DNA of 14,243 bases from DATGIQ01 sp035295665. GTDB lineage: Bacteria; Planctomycetota; Planctomycetia; Gemmatales; Gemmataceae. Positions 1 through 6,809 of the stretch are shown piece after piece (position 1 is the stretch's first letter; the number at the start of each line of letters is the position of its first letter). The DNA lies in contig DATGIQ010000599.1 of NCBI GenBank assembly GCA_035295665.1, positions 1-14,243 on the forward strand, in the 5' to 3' direction. The position numbers and the translations under genes are program-made. Under the pieces are notes generated by a model that saw nothing but the letters and a program-made list of their open reading frames with translations, did not search any database and had not been told where the DNA came from.

Positions 1-1257
1 CTGCGCCACAATTTCAAAGGGAGCACGATGCTCAAGAACGAGCAATTGCACGACACCGCCATCACGCGCAAACAGGGCCTGGTCGGCTCGGTCATGGATT
101 ACAACCCGATCAACCTCGCCCCCAAGGGCGTCAAGCAGGGCGATTATTTCACGACCACGATCGGTCCTTATGATTACTGGGCCATCGAATACGCCTACAA
201 GCCGCTCTCCGGGGGAACGGATGGCGAACTGGACAAGCTGATGGAAATTGCCAAACGCGGGGCGGCGCCCGGCAATGATTATGCCACCGACGAAGACCTC
301 TACAACAACGCGGATCCTTTGGTCAACCAGTGGGATCTCGGTTCCGACCCGATGAAATACGCTCAGGATCGGCTCCTGGTGACCGAAGAGCTGCTCAAGG
401 ATTTGGCCGATCGAGTGGTCGAAAATGGAGAAGGGTATCAACGCGTTCGCCATGCCTTCAACATGCTCATGCGTCAGTATGCCGACGCGGCCGAGCTAAT
501 CACTCGCTTCGTGGGCGGCGAGTACATGTACCGCGATCACCGCGGCGACCCCGACGGCCGGGACCCGTTTGTGCCGGTCAAGGTGGCCCGGCAGCGGGAG
601 GCGTTGAAGTTCCTTCAGGAACACTTCCTGACCGACAAGGCCTTTCACTTCTCGCCGCAGTTACTCCGCAAGCTGGCGGCCGACCGCTGGGTGCACTGGG
701 GAAATGAATACGCCCTCTACACCGATGTGGAGTATCCCCTGCACCGCCGCATTCTCCAGATCCAGCAAATCGTCCTGGACCACATGTTCGATCCGGACGT
801 CTTGGGGCGGATTCAGAACAATTCGCTCAAATGCGACAACGGCGATCAGCCGCTGACGATCGCCGAGGTCTTCCGTTGCATGACGAACGGCATCTGGAGC
901 GAATTCCCACCCAAAGAAGGGCAAACGAAGGAGCGGTCGATCACGACGTCGATTGTCCGCCGCAACCTGCAGCGCGAGCATCTGAAGAGCTTGACGCGCC
1001 TGGTGCTCGGTGAGAAACCAGCCGGTGGCGGAGCGAGCTTGATCATCATTCTGTTCGGCAACACCGGCTCCGGCTCCCCGCCCTCCGATGCCCGCAGCTT
1101 GGCGCGCATGCACCTGCGCGACATCGACCGGCGGATCGAGGCCACCCTGAGCGATCGACAGACGCCGATGGAGGATACGACGCGGGCCCACTTGGAAGCG
1201 TGTCACGAGCGTATCGCCAAAGTGTTGTCTGCGTCGGTGCAGGTGAATGAGCCGTAA
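1..1257 (+). CDS. Zinc-dependent metalloprotease (DUF4953/DUF5117 type), C-terminal part, 5' end missing
   Basis: The reading frame is open from the first base, so the gene begins upstream. The first visible residues read LRHNFKGST, which matches the end of the HEVGHTLGLRHNF zinc motif (HExxHxxGxxH) of the DUF5117/DUF4953 metalloprotease family. His3 would then be the third zinc ligand; the other two ligands and the catalytic Glu lie outside the window. SVMDYNP at visible residues 30-36 is the Met-turn of a metzincin-like fold, with Met32 below the zinc. The rest, about 380 residues, is the mostly helical C-terminal region usual for this family. Full members are typically 800-900 residues with a signal peptide, so about half is visible. 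The substrate is unknown; secretion and protein hydrolysis are inferred from the family. It ends with TAA and converges on the next gene. The ATG at 28 is internal, not a start. Confidence 0.9.
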   Translation: MRHNFKGSTMLKNEQLHDTAITRKQGLVGSVMDYNPINLAPKGVKQGDYFTTTIGPYDYWAIEYAYKPLSGGTDGELDKLMEIAKRGAAPGNDYATDEDLYNNADPLVNQWDLGSDPMKYAQDRLLVTEELLKDLADRVVENGEGYQRVRHAFNMLMRQYADAAELITRFVGGEYMYRDHRGDPDGRDPFVPVKVARQREALKFLQEHFLTDKAFHFSPQLLRKLAADRWVHWGNEYALYTDVEYPLHRRILQIQQIVLDHMFDPDVLGRIQNNSLKCDNGDQPLTIAEVFRCMTNGIWSEFPPKEGQTKERSITTSIVRRNLQREHLKSLTRLVLGEKPAGGGASLIIILFGNTGSGSPPSDARSLARMHLRDIDRRIEATLSDRQTPMEDTTRAHLEACHERIAKVLSASVQVNEP

Positions 1258-1304
1258 GGAGAGGATACGAGGATCTGTCCAGGACACGATCCGTGCCCGC
1301 TGCT

Positions 1305-1325
1305 CCGCGCACTACGCTTGCGCGG
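1305..1325. repeat. Hairpin in the convergent intergenic region
   Basis: CCGCGCA at 1305-1311 and TGCGCGG at 1319-1325 form a perfect 7-bp inverted repeat around a 7-base loop, just after the metalloprotease stop codon. No T-run follows on either strand. It could be a weak terminator or a degenerate REP-like element; the core CGCTTGCGCG resembles words I recall from planctomycete intergenic repeats, but that recollection is not verified. Confidence 0.45.
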
Positions 1326-1355
1326 CCGGATGAAGGCCACCGTCGCAAGGTGCAC

Positions 1356-1390
1356 TGCCACCCCCACAGCGAACGCGCTGGGGGGCGGCA
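1356..1390. terminator. Long GC-rich hairpin, candidate bidirectional terminator
   Basis: This is the strongest structure between the two convergent genes. CAGCG (1367-1371) pairs with CGCTG (1376-1380) around the loop AACG. CCCCC (1361-1365) then pairs with GGGGG (1381-1385), with A1366 bulged. TGCC (1356-1359) pairs with GGCA (1387-1390) after an A/C mismatch. That gives 14 base pairs in total. No T-run follows on either strand, so classical intrinsic termination is doubtful. Its place between convergent genes favours a role in ending both transcripts or protecting their 3' ends. Confidence 0.5.
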
Positions 1391-1423
1391 ATGCGGGGGG
1401 AAAGAGTGAAATTCGTTGGCGAT

Positions 1424-1441
1424 GGGCGACCACAATCGCCC
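1424..1441 (+). terminator. Short hairpin followed by TTAGTTT, weak terminator candidate
   Basis: GGGCGA (1424-1429) and TCGCCC (1436-1441) form a perfect 6-bp stem with the loop CCACAA. The stem is followed by TTAGTTT on the plus strand, a poor U-tract. It lies about 170 bases after the metalloprotease stop codon and may end that transcript. A second small hairpin, GAGCC-GCAA-GGCTC with a GNRA tetraloop, follows at 1476-1489. Confidence 0.35.
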
Positions 1442-1509
1442 TTAGTTTGGCGATGACTGTCCCATGTGCGGAGCGGAGCCGCAAGGCTCTTCGGACGTCC
1501 CCGGGTGCG

Positions 1510-2259
1510 CTACGGCGTTTGAAATTCGCTGTCGTCGATGTTGTCAGGGAACTTGACTTCAACGACTTCCAGCTCCAGGTACTTCTTCCCCTCGTGGTTG
1601 ATTAGCACCTTCTTGGGGGCTTTGCGGCCGTCGACATCCTGGTATTCCTGGATGATTCGTTCTTCGTCGACCTCCTGCATCGTTTGCAGATCGTTCTTGC
1701 GCGTCTGGACCTTGACGAGAAGTCCGGACTCCTTGTCAAAGTAAAGGTCGAGGTCTCGGTGGCCCTTGTTGGCGATTTTGACACCGACGGCTGGCTTGCC
1801 CTCCACCTTACTATCGCCCAGAGAGGAAAGCTTCACCGACTTGTCCGTGAGCAGGTTCGTCAGACGGCCCACCCTCATCGCATACGCCGCCTCCTTGAAC
1901 TCTTCCACGATCTTATCGTTGATCTCAATCGGCTGACCATTGGCCGTGATCGAAGCCTTGGCGCCATCGAAGACCGAGATTACCTTGACCTTCATTCCAT
2001 TGATGTCGATTTCTGCAGTCTCCTTGAACTTGCCCGCAAACTGGACGATCACTTCTTGCGTCATCTCCACGCCGCCGAAGGCTTCGAGCTTGCCTTTGCT
2101 TTTGGATTGCAAGCATTTCATGGTGTTGAGCTTGTCCACGCCGCCGTGGGCTTTCACTGCCTTCTCGATAATTGCGGTCGCTTCTCCCTGTGCCAACGTG
2201 ACAGGAGCAAAACCCAGCACCAGAGCAACTGCGATCCAGCCGAGCATCTGACTCCTCAT
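1510..2259 (-). CDS. Exported protein with probable LolA-like (outer membrane lipoprotein-sorting) fold
   Basis: The gene encodes 249 residues. I chose the ATG at 2259 because AGGAGG (2266-2271) lies 6 bases upstream; a GTG at 2274 would run through that ribosome binding site. The N-terminus is a Sec signal peptide with the hydrophobic core MLGWIAVALVLGFAPVTLA and a likely cut before QG. The mature protein starts with a helix (ATAIIEKAVKAHGGVDKLNTMK), followed by strand-rich segments such as the stretches around GGVEMTQEVIVQF, DLDLYFDKESGLLVKVQ and KKVLINHEGKKYLELEVVEV. This pattern of an Ala/Gly-rich lead helix, then 'yFDkesGLLvk', is typical of LolA/LolB/LppX-fold proteins common in Planctomycetota and often annotated as hypothetical. 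Binding of a lipid or hydrophobic ligand in the periplasm is inference from the fold. It is convergent with the metalloprotease and probably has its own promoter. Confidence 0.85.
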   Translation of the reverse strand: MRSQMLGWIAVALVLGFAPVTLAQGEATAIIEKAVKAHGGVDKLNTMKCLQSKSKGKLEAFGGVEMTQEVIVQFAGKFKETAEIDINGMKVKVISVFDGAKASITANGQPIEINDKIVEEFKEAAYAMRVGRLTNLLTDKSVKLSSLGDSKVEGKPAVGVKIANKGHRDLDLYFDKESGLLVKVQTRKNDLQTMQEVDEERIIQEYQDVDGRKAPKKVLINHEGKKYLELEVVEVKFPDNIDDSEFQTP

Positions 2260-2350
2260 CGAACACCTCCTCACGCCTCAAAGAACCGTCACCAACACCG
2301 CCAGGGAGCGGACACGAGCACGATTCGCTTGACATAAGCGTACCGGTGCT

Positions 2351-2372
2351 CGGCGGGAAAACAAGCCTGCCG
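2351..2372 (-). repeat. Intergenic hairpin carrying ACAAGCCTG
   Basis: CGGCGGG (2351-2357) pairs with CCTGCCG (2366-2372), including one G-T pair, around an 8-base loop. It lies between the end of the response regulator gene (2432) and the start of the LolA-like gene (2259), both on the minus strand. It could end the regulator transcript, but no T-run follows. It contains ACAAGCCTG (2361-2369), also found in the repeat at 7977-8036. The remaining intergenic bases, 2260-2431, show no convincing promoter. Confidence 0.3.
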
Positions 2373-2431
2373 TGACCAACGGAGCGAATGCTGGGACGGA
2401 AACGTGATAGCCAGGGATGAACTGCACGCCC

Positions 2432-3199
2432 TTAAAGCGACGTGCCGAGCAGTTTTTCGAGCTTGTCCCGGTAGCCACGGCTAAGAGTCAGCTCGGCGCC
2501 GGAGTTGAGGATCACGGCATACTCACCATGAAACGATGGCTGCAATTCTCGGATGCAATCCAGGTTCACGATCGTGGAGCGATGGATGCGTACAAAACGG
2601 GTTCCCTTGAGCCGGCTCTCAAGATGGCTCATGGTCTCGCGCAACAGGTGGATATCGGAGCCGACATGGATCCGCACATAATTCCCTGCTGCCTCCATGT
2701 ACTCGATCTCTTCCAAACAGAGGAAATTTACTTTGCCGCTCGCCTTGATGATGAGCCGTTCGATCGGCTTGCGTCCCGAATAAACATCCGCCAGCAGCGC
2801 GCGGAGCTGCTTGCCGGCTTCGGCCTGGTGGTCCCGCTCGACCTGAACGCGGGCATGCTCCAGGGCTTTGCCGAAGCGCGAACGGTCGAAGGGCTTCAGC
2901 AGGTAGTCGAGAGCGTGCGCTTCAAACGCACGCACGGCATAGCGATCATAGGCGGTCACGAATACCACGGCCGGCAATCGCGGGCCGGTCAACGCTTCGA
3001 GGACCGCGAAACCATCCATGAGCGGCATCTGAATATCCAAAAACATGAGTTCCGGGGCGAGCTGGCGGACGGCAGCAATCGCTTCCCAGCCATTGCCCGC
3101 TTCGCCAATCAGCTCAATGTCCTGTTCGCTCTCAAGGAGTGTGCGCAGCCGCTGTCGGGCCAACGGTTCATCATCCACGATTAGCGTCCGGATGGTCAC
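2432..3199 (-). CDS. LytTR-family DNA-binding response regulator
   Basis: The 255-residue protein has an N-terminal receiver domain (about 1-120) and a C-terminal LytTR DNA-binding domain (about 148-250). Receiver landmarks are all present: the acidic pair DDE at 9-11, phospho-acceptor Asp55 (MFLDIQMP), Thr82 (FVTAYD) and Lys102 (LLKPFD). The LytTR part shows the usual IKASGKVNFLCLEEIEYMEAAGNYVRIH and FVRIHRSTIVNL segments. It starts with GTG inside the kinase's stop codon (GTGA overlap, 3196-3199), so its translation is probably coupled to that of the kinase. By family knowledge, phosphorylation at Asp55 promotes binding to paired 9-bp-type direct repeats upstream of target genes. The targets here are not evident. 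It is of the AlgR/LytR/YehT type, and I give no specific symbol. Confidence 0.95.
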   Translation of the reverse strand: MTIRTLIVDDEPLARQRLRTLLESEQDIELIGEAGNGWEAIAAVRQLAPELMFLDIQMPLMDGFAVLEALTGPRLPAVVFVTAYDRYAVRAFEAHALDYLLKPFDRSRFGKALEHARVQVERDHQAEAGKQLRALLADVYSGRKPIERLIIKASGKVNFLCLEEIEYMEAAGNYVRIHVGSDIHLLRETMSHLESRLKGTRFVRIHRSTIVNLDCIRELQPSFHGEYAVILNSGAELTLSRGYRDKLEKLLGTSL

Positions 3200-4353
3200 G
3201 CGAATCCCTCTGTCGCAGTGGGAGCATGGTCACTGGGTCTCTCACGGAAGGGGATGGTGAGCAGGACCTCGAAACCGCCTTGGGCGGCATTGGCCATTTC
3301 GAGGCCATGATCCGGCCCGTAAAGTTGGCGTAAACGGGCCCGGGTATTCGCCAGGCCGAGACCGCTCGGAGACTCGAACGGGCGCGGTCCACGGATTCCC
3401 GGTCCATCATCCCGCACGGTCAATCTCAGCGTGCCATTGTCGCGCTGGGCAGAAATCTCGATGGTGCCAGGTTCTGCACGCGGTGCGATGCCGTGTCGGA
3501 TGGCGTTCTCCACCAAAGGCTGCAAGATCATGTTCGGTACTAGGCTATCCATGGCCGCCGCATCCACGGCAAAGCGCACCCGCAGCCGCGGACCTAACCG
3601 GGCCTGTTCAATTTCCAGGTAGGGTTGGATAAACTCGAGCTCCTGGCGTAGCGGCACTTCTTGCAAATTGGCATTCTCCAGCGTGGCCCGCAGCAGCTCG
3701 CCGAGGCGGGCGATCATTCGGTCAGCGAGCTCCACATCCTGGTGCACGAGCGCGGAAATGGCGTTGAGCGTGTTGAAGAGAAAATGCGGGTGCAGTTGCA
3801 TCTTGAGCAACTGAAGCTGCGCCTGAGCCAGTTGGGCCTGGAGCTGGGAGGCGTGCAACTCCCGCTCACGATACCTGTGATAATAGTCAACGGCTTGACT
3901 GATACCGAAGACAATCCAGTAAGAGAGCACATTTTGGTGGAATCGGGCAATGAAAAAGAGCTGGAGAACGGCCAGCGAGACGGAGGGCTTGGGAGCGTCC
4001 TTCCGCAACCACTCACTGGCCAGGGCTGAGATGGCCGCCTCTGCAATCGCTACCACGAGGCAGGCGAGCACATGGACCAGCAGATTGAATTTCCAGCGCC
4101 GCCGATTAAAAGGAAATCTTCTCGCCAGCCTGAAAATGAGCGGAGCGAATAGAGCCCAGATATAGACTTCCGCCAGGTTGAGCCGCAACGCCTCCGCCCA
4201 CGAGATATCAGGCCTTTCCTTTGGCAGATCGGCCTCGGCCCTGAGCGTGGAATAGTAAACCAAATAGGTATGCACCGTGAAAAAGACGCCCAGGAATGTC
4301 CAGATCCCGAAGATCAAAAAGCGAATTGGCCAGCGGCTGCTTGCCCAGCGCAT
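3196..4353 (-). CDS. LytS/YehU-type membrane sensor histidine kinase
   Basis: The 385-residue protein starts with about four membrane helices (roughly 12-34, 60-77, 90-112 and 128-152), followed by a short coiled-coil-like linker rich in Gln and Leu (LQAQLAQAQLQLLKMQ). The phosphoacceptor region of the His_kinase family (PF06580) is at 185-200 (MQLHPHFLFNTLNAIS), with His188 the likely phosphorylated residue. The ATPase domain shows an N-box with Asn283 (LVENAIRHG), a G1 box DDGPGI at 315-320 and a G2 box GLGLAN at 331-336. No PAS, GAF or large periplasmic domain is present, so the signal is likely sensed in or at the membrane. It overlaps the response regulator by 4 nt and surely partners with it. 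No strong ribosome binding site precedes the ATG. The ligand is unknown. Confidence 0.94.
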   Translation of the reverse strand: MRWASSRWPIRFLIFGIWTFLGVFFTVHTYLVYYSTLRAEADLPKERPDISWAEALRLNLAEVYIWALFAPLIFRLARRFPFNRRRWKFNLLVHVLACLVVAIAEAAISALASEWLRKDAPKPSVSLAVLQLFFIARFHQNVLSYWIVFGISQAVDYYHRYRERELHASQLQAQLAQAQLQLLKMQLHPHFLFNTLNAISALVHQDVELADRMIARLGELLRATLENANLQEVPLRQELEFIQPYLEIEQARLGPRLRVRFAVDAAAMDSLVPNMILQPLVENAIRHGIAPRAEPGTIEISAQRDNGTLRLTVRDDGPGIRGPRPFESPSGLGLANTRARLRQLYGPDHGLEMANAAQGGFEVLLTIPFRERPSDHAPTATEGFA

Positions 4354-4391
4354 GTGAATTACCCAGCGGACTACGCCGAATCGTACAAGTC

Positions 4392-4426
4392 TGATGCGTC
4401 CGCGCAGAGCCTGCGCGGACGCATCA
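4392..4426. repeat. Perfect 16-bp inverted repeat (stem-loop), REP-like
   Basis: TGATGCGTCCGCGCAG (4392-4407) and its exact reverse complement (4411-4426) are separated by the three bases AGC. A smaller hairpin AGCC-TGTA-GGCT follows at 4427-4438. The element lies in the 106-base gap between the end of the Ycf48-like gene and the start of the kinase gene. No T-run follows on the minus strand, so it is more likely a transcript-stabilising or REP-like element than a simple terminator. It also separates the transporter-lactonase-Ycf48 group from the two-component genes. The rest of the gap (4354-4459) shows no convincing promoter. Confidence 0.8.
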
Positions 4427-4459
4427 AGCCTGTAGGCTACCCAAATCTACACAAAATAC

Positions 4460-5473
4460 TTAGCGAGCGAACTTCGCACTTCGGCCGCCCGGTCCAACGG
4501 CCCAGCCTTCCCCCGTCGCGGTGAATGCGACCGTATTGTAGTTCTGGCGGTCGAGCGGTTTCCAGGTAACGCCATCATCCAGCGAAGCATCGGAGCCCGA
4601 AGTCCCGACTGCGACCCAGCGATCTCCCGCCCACGCAACACAGGAGCGATAGGGAAACGGTCGATCGAGGAGTGTCCAGCTTGTGCCACCGTCGGTTGTT
4701 GTGGCCGCGGTTGTGCCGGCATCGTTGGGTTTGCGATAGTCGCCGCCGACAATTATCCCATGAAGCCGATCGCGAAAGGCAATCGAAAAAATGCCGGCCG
4801 AATCGGTGCCGGCAACGACCGGCGTATCGATTGCCGTCCAGTTTTCGCCTCGATCCCTCGAATGAAAAACCCGCGCCGTTTTGGCTCCGCCCGTGCCAAA
4901 CCAAATATCATCCGTGCCCTGCGTGATCAAGCACGTGCCGCTGGCCGCGAAGGCGCCCTCATTGGGCAGAGCCGGCGGCAACTTGATTCCCGTAAGCCGT
5001 TTCCAATGCGCTCCGCCATCGTCAGTCCGTAGGAGTTGAAATTGCTCCTTCACCGGATCACCGAGTGCTACACCATTCCTCTCGTCCCAGAAGGCCAAGG
5101 CGTCGAAAAAGGCTTCCGGGTCGGAGTTCTGAAATTGCAGGATCCACGTTGTGCCGCCGTCTGTCGTTTTGTAGATCCGGGACGCCTCGCCGGGCCCGGC
5201 ACTCAACACGTAGGCTGTCGTTTCTCCGAATGCGTGGATATCGCGGAAATCGAGTTTGGCTGCACCCGGAACGATTCCGACGGACCAGGCCTTGCCGCCA
5301 TCGGTGGTTCGCCCGAACGTCCCTTTCGTGCCGCTGACCCAGGCAACTTGTGCACTCACCACCGAAAGTCCGCGAAAATCCGCGTCCGTAGGGATGGTCT
5401 GCGGTTGCCATTCGGCGTGGACGGCGGAACCGCAGAGGCCGACAAGCACGACGGCGCGGCAGAAACCAATCAT
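4460..5473 (-). CDS. Exported Ycf48-like beta-propeller with six Asp-box repeats
   Basis: The gene encodes 337 residues. I chose the ATG at 5473 because it begins a clear signal peptide (MIGFCRAVVLVGLCGSAVHA, cut before EW) and has GAGGAT 6 bases upstream. The open frame extends to 5704, but that extra part lies inside the lactonase gene and is not protein-like. Six sialidase-type Asp boxes (S/T-x-D-x-G-x-x-W) recur about every 45-50 residues: 56-63, 103-110, 150-157, 205-212, 259-266 and 297-304. This spacing marks a beta-propeller of the Ycf48/HCF136 or WD40/YVTN/BNR-like group. In cyanobacteria Ycf48 helps assemble photosystem II, which does not apply here; planctomycete homologues have no assigned role. 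A scaffold or binding function in the periplasm is inference. Its start codon is only 10 bases after the lactonase stop codon, and its ribosome binding site overlaps that stop, so the two are co-translated. Confidence 0.88.
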   Translation of the reverse strand: MIGFCRAVVLVGLCGSAVHAEWQPQTIPTDADFRGLSVVSAQVAWVSGTKGTFGRTTDGGKAWSVGIVPGAAKLDFRDIHAFGETTAYVLSAGPGEASRIYKTTDGGTTWILQFQNSDPEAFFDALAFWDERNGVALGDPVKEQFQLLRTDDGGAHWKRLTGIKLPPALPNEGAFAASGTCLITQGTDDIWFGTGGAKTARVFHSRDRGENWTAIDTPVVAGTDSAGIFSIAFRDRLHGIIVGGDYRKPNDAGTTAATTTDGGTSWTLLDRPFPYRSCVAWAGDRWVAVGTSGSDASLDDGVTWKPLDRQNYNTVAFTATGEGWAVGPGGRSAKFAR

Positions 5474-5483
5474 GGCGGCATCC

Positions 5484-6764
5484 TCACGGTTGTTGACCTC
5501 CGTTTGCCAGATCGAGGAAAATGATGATCGAAGGATTGCCGACCGGTGTATAAAGACCGGTGAAATGGAGCCCACCGGTTTTGGCGTCCACTCGGAAGAT
5601 GGTGAGATTGTCCCCGCGCTGATTGCAGCAATAGAGAAACCGGCCCGTCGGGTCGATCGTGAAGCTGCGCGGATAGTCACCGTGTGTCCATTCTTCCCCA
5701 ACATAGGTCAGGGTGCCATCGTGGCCAACGGAGAAGATCCCGATGCTGTCGTGGAGCCGGTTGCCGGCATAGACATATCGACCATCGGCGGAAACCAGAA
5801 TCTCGGAGCAAAAATTGCTGCCGGCGAACCTGGGTGGGAGAGTAGAGATCGTCTGCCGGGAAGTTAGTCGCCCGGTCGCAGCATCGTAGTCAAACAGGAC
5901 GATGGTCGAGCCTTCTTCCTGAATCGAGTAGAGCCACCGGCCAGTGGGGTGAAAATGGAAATGGCGGGGACCGTCGCCCGCCGGCAGTGCGACGGCCGAT
6001 GGCTCATTGGGAGTCAGCACGCCTTTCTGGTCATCGAACTTCCAGACGAAAATCTTGTCCAGCCCGAGATCTGCATGCAGCACGAAGCGGCCGGCGGCGT
6101 CGGCCTGGATCATATGGGCGTGGGTCCTGTCATGGCCACTGAAAGCAAAACTTCCGGGTGGGGCATGAGTCGCCGTGGTTGAACCGAGCTTGCCGGCGTC
6201 ATTCTTGACATCGCTGGCGCTCGCCAGACGGCCATTGGAAAGAATGGGCAGCACCGCCACGGAGCCGCCAAAATAGTTGGCCACGAGCAGGAACCGTCCC
6301 GAGGGATGGACGCTCACATACGTGGGGCCAGCGCCGCCGGAACGCACGGTGTTGAGCAGCTCCAATTTCCCATTCGTTCGATCGATCGCGAACGCGCTGA
6401 CGGTTCCCTCCTTGTTTTCGCCCGCCCGATCCGTTTCGTTGGCGGAGTACAGCCGGGTCCCGGAGCGATTCAAGGCCAAGCAGCTTGGACTGGTGCCCAT
6501 CTCCTCAGTGCCGATGGGTGTCATTGCCCCACTGGTCCGATCGACGTGAAAACGGTGAATGCCGCGGCCATTCCCGGGCGGCAGATCCACCTGGGTTGGC
6601 AACACATCGCGGAGCGGCGAGCTAAACGTGCCAACATAGGCGAGAAGCGGTTTGGCGGGCTTTTCCGCCTGCGCCTCGAGCAGTTGGTCCACGAGCGGTG
6701 TGGTCCCTGCAAGGGCGACGGAAGTTTTCAAGAAGGAACGCCGGGAACGGTCCGATGAAATCAT
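5484..6764 (-). CDS. Tat-exported lactonase-family seven-bladed beta-propeller (6-phosphogluconolactonase-like)
   Basis: The 426-residue protein has an exact twin-arginine motif at 7-13 (SRRSFLK) followed by a hydrophobic stretch ending near residue 33, so it is predicted to be exported folded. The mature part belongs to the Lactonase family (PF10282). It begins LLAYVGTFSSP and has recurring blade segments of the form 'hPsGRFLLVANYFGGSVAVLPI', 'FHPTGRWLYSIQEEGSTIVLFDYD', 'VSADGRYVYAGNRLHDSIGIFSV' and 'IDPTGRFLYCCNQRGDNLTIFRVD'. Cytosolic homologues such as E. coli YbhE hydrolyse 6-phosphogluconolactone. An exported copy is unlikely to serve the pentose phosphate pathway, so another sugar lactone or a non-enzymatic binding role is possible. 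For this reason I give no symbol. It follows the transporter gene after 45 bases and precedes the Ycf48-like gene. Confidence 0.92.
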   Translation of the reverse strand: MISSDRSRRSFLKTSVALAGTTPLVDQLLEAQAEKPAKPLLAYVGTFSSPLRDVLPTQVDLPPGNGRGIHRFHVDRTSGAMTPIGTEEMGTSPSCLALNRSGTRLYSANETDRAGENKEGTVSAFAIDRTNGKLELLNTVRSGGAGPTYVSVHPSGRFLLVANYFGGSVAVLPILSNGRLASASDVKNDAGKLGSTTATHAPPGSFAFSGHDRTHAHMIQADAAGRFVLHADLGLDKIFVWKFDDQKGVLTPNEPSAVALPAGDGPRHFHFHPTGRWLYSIQEEGSTIVLFDYDAATGRLTSRQTISTLPPRFAGSNFCSEILVSADGRYVYAGNRLHDSIGIFSVGHDGTLTYVGEEWTHGDYPRSFTIDPTGRFLYCCNQRGDNLTIFRVDAKTGGLHFTGLYTPVGNPSIIIFLDLANGGQQP

Positions 6765-6809
6765 GATCAGAATAGCCTGTCTCGCTGAGAGTTCGCCGAA
6801 ATCGAGCCA

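Noticed and set aside
2329..2334. TTGACA on the plus strand as a -35 box
   Set aside because: No -10 box follows at a suitable distance, and no plus-strand gene lies downstream.
2417..3184. Open frame of 255 codons on the plus strand
   Set aside because: It mirrors the response regulator gene, where the receiver and LytTR motifs prove the minus-strand reading.
5474..5704. N-terminal extension of the Ycf48-like gene
   Set aside because: It lies inside the lactonase gene and would bury the signal peptide that begins at 5473 with a good ribosome binding site.
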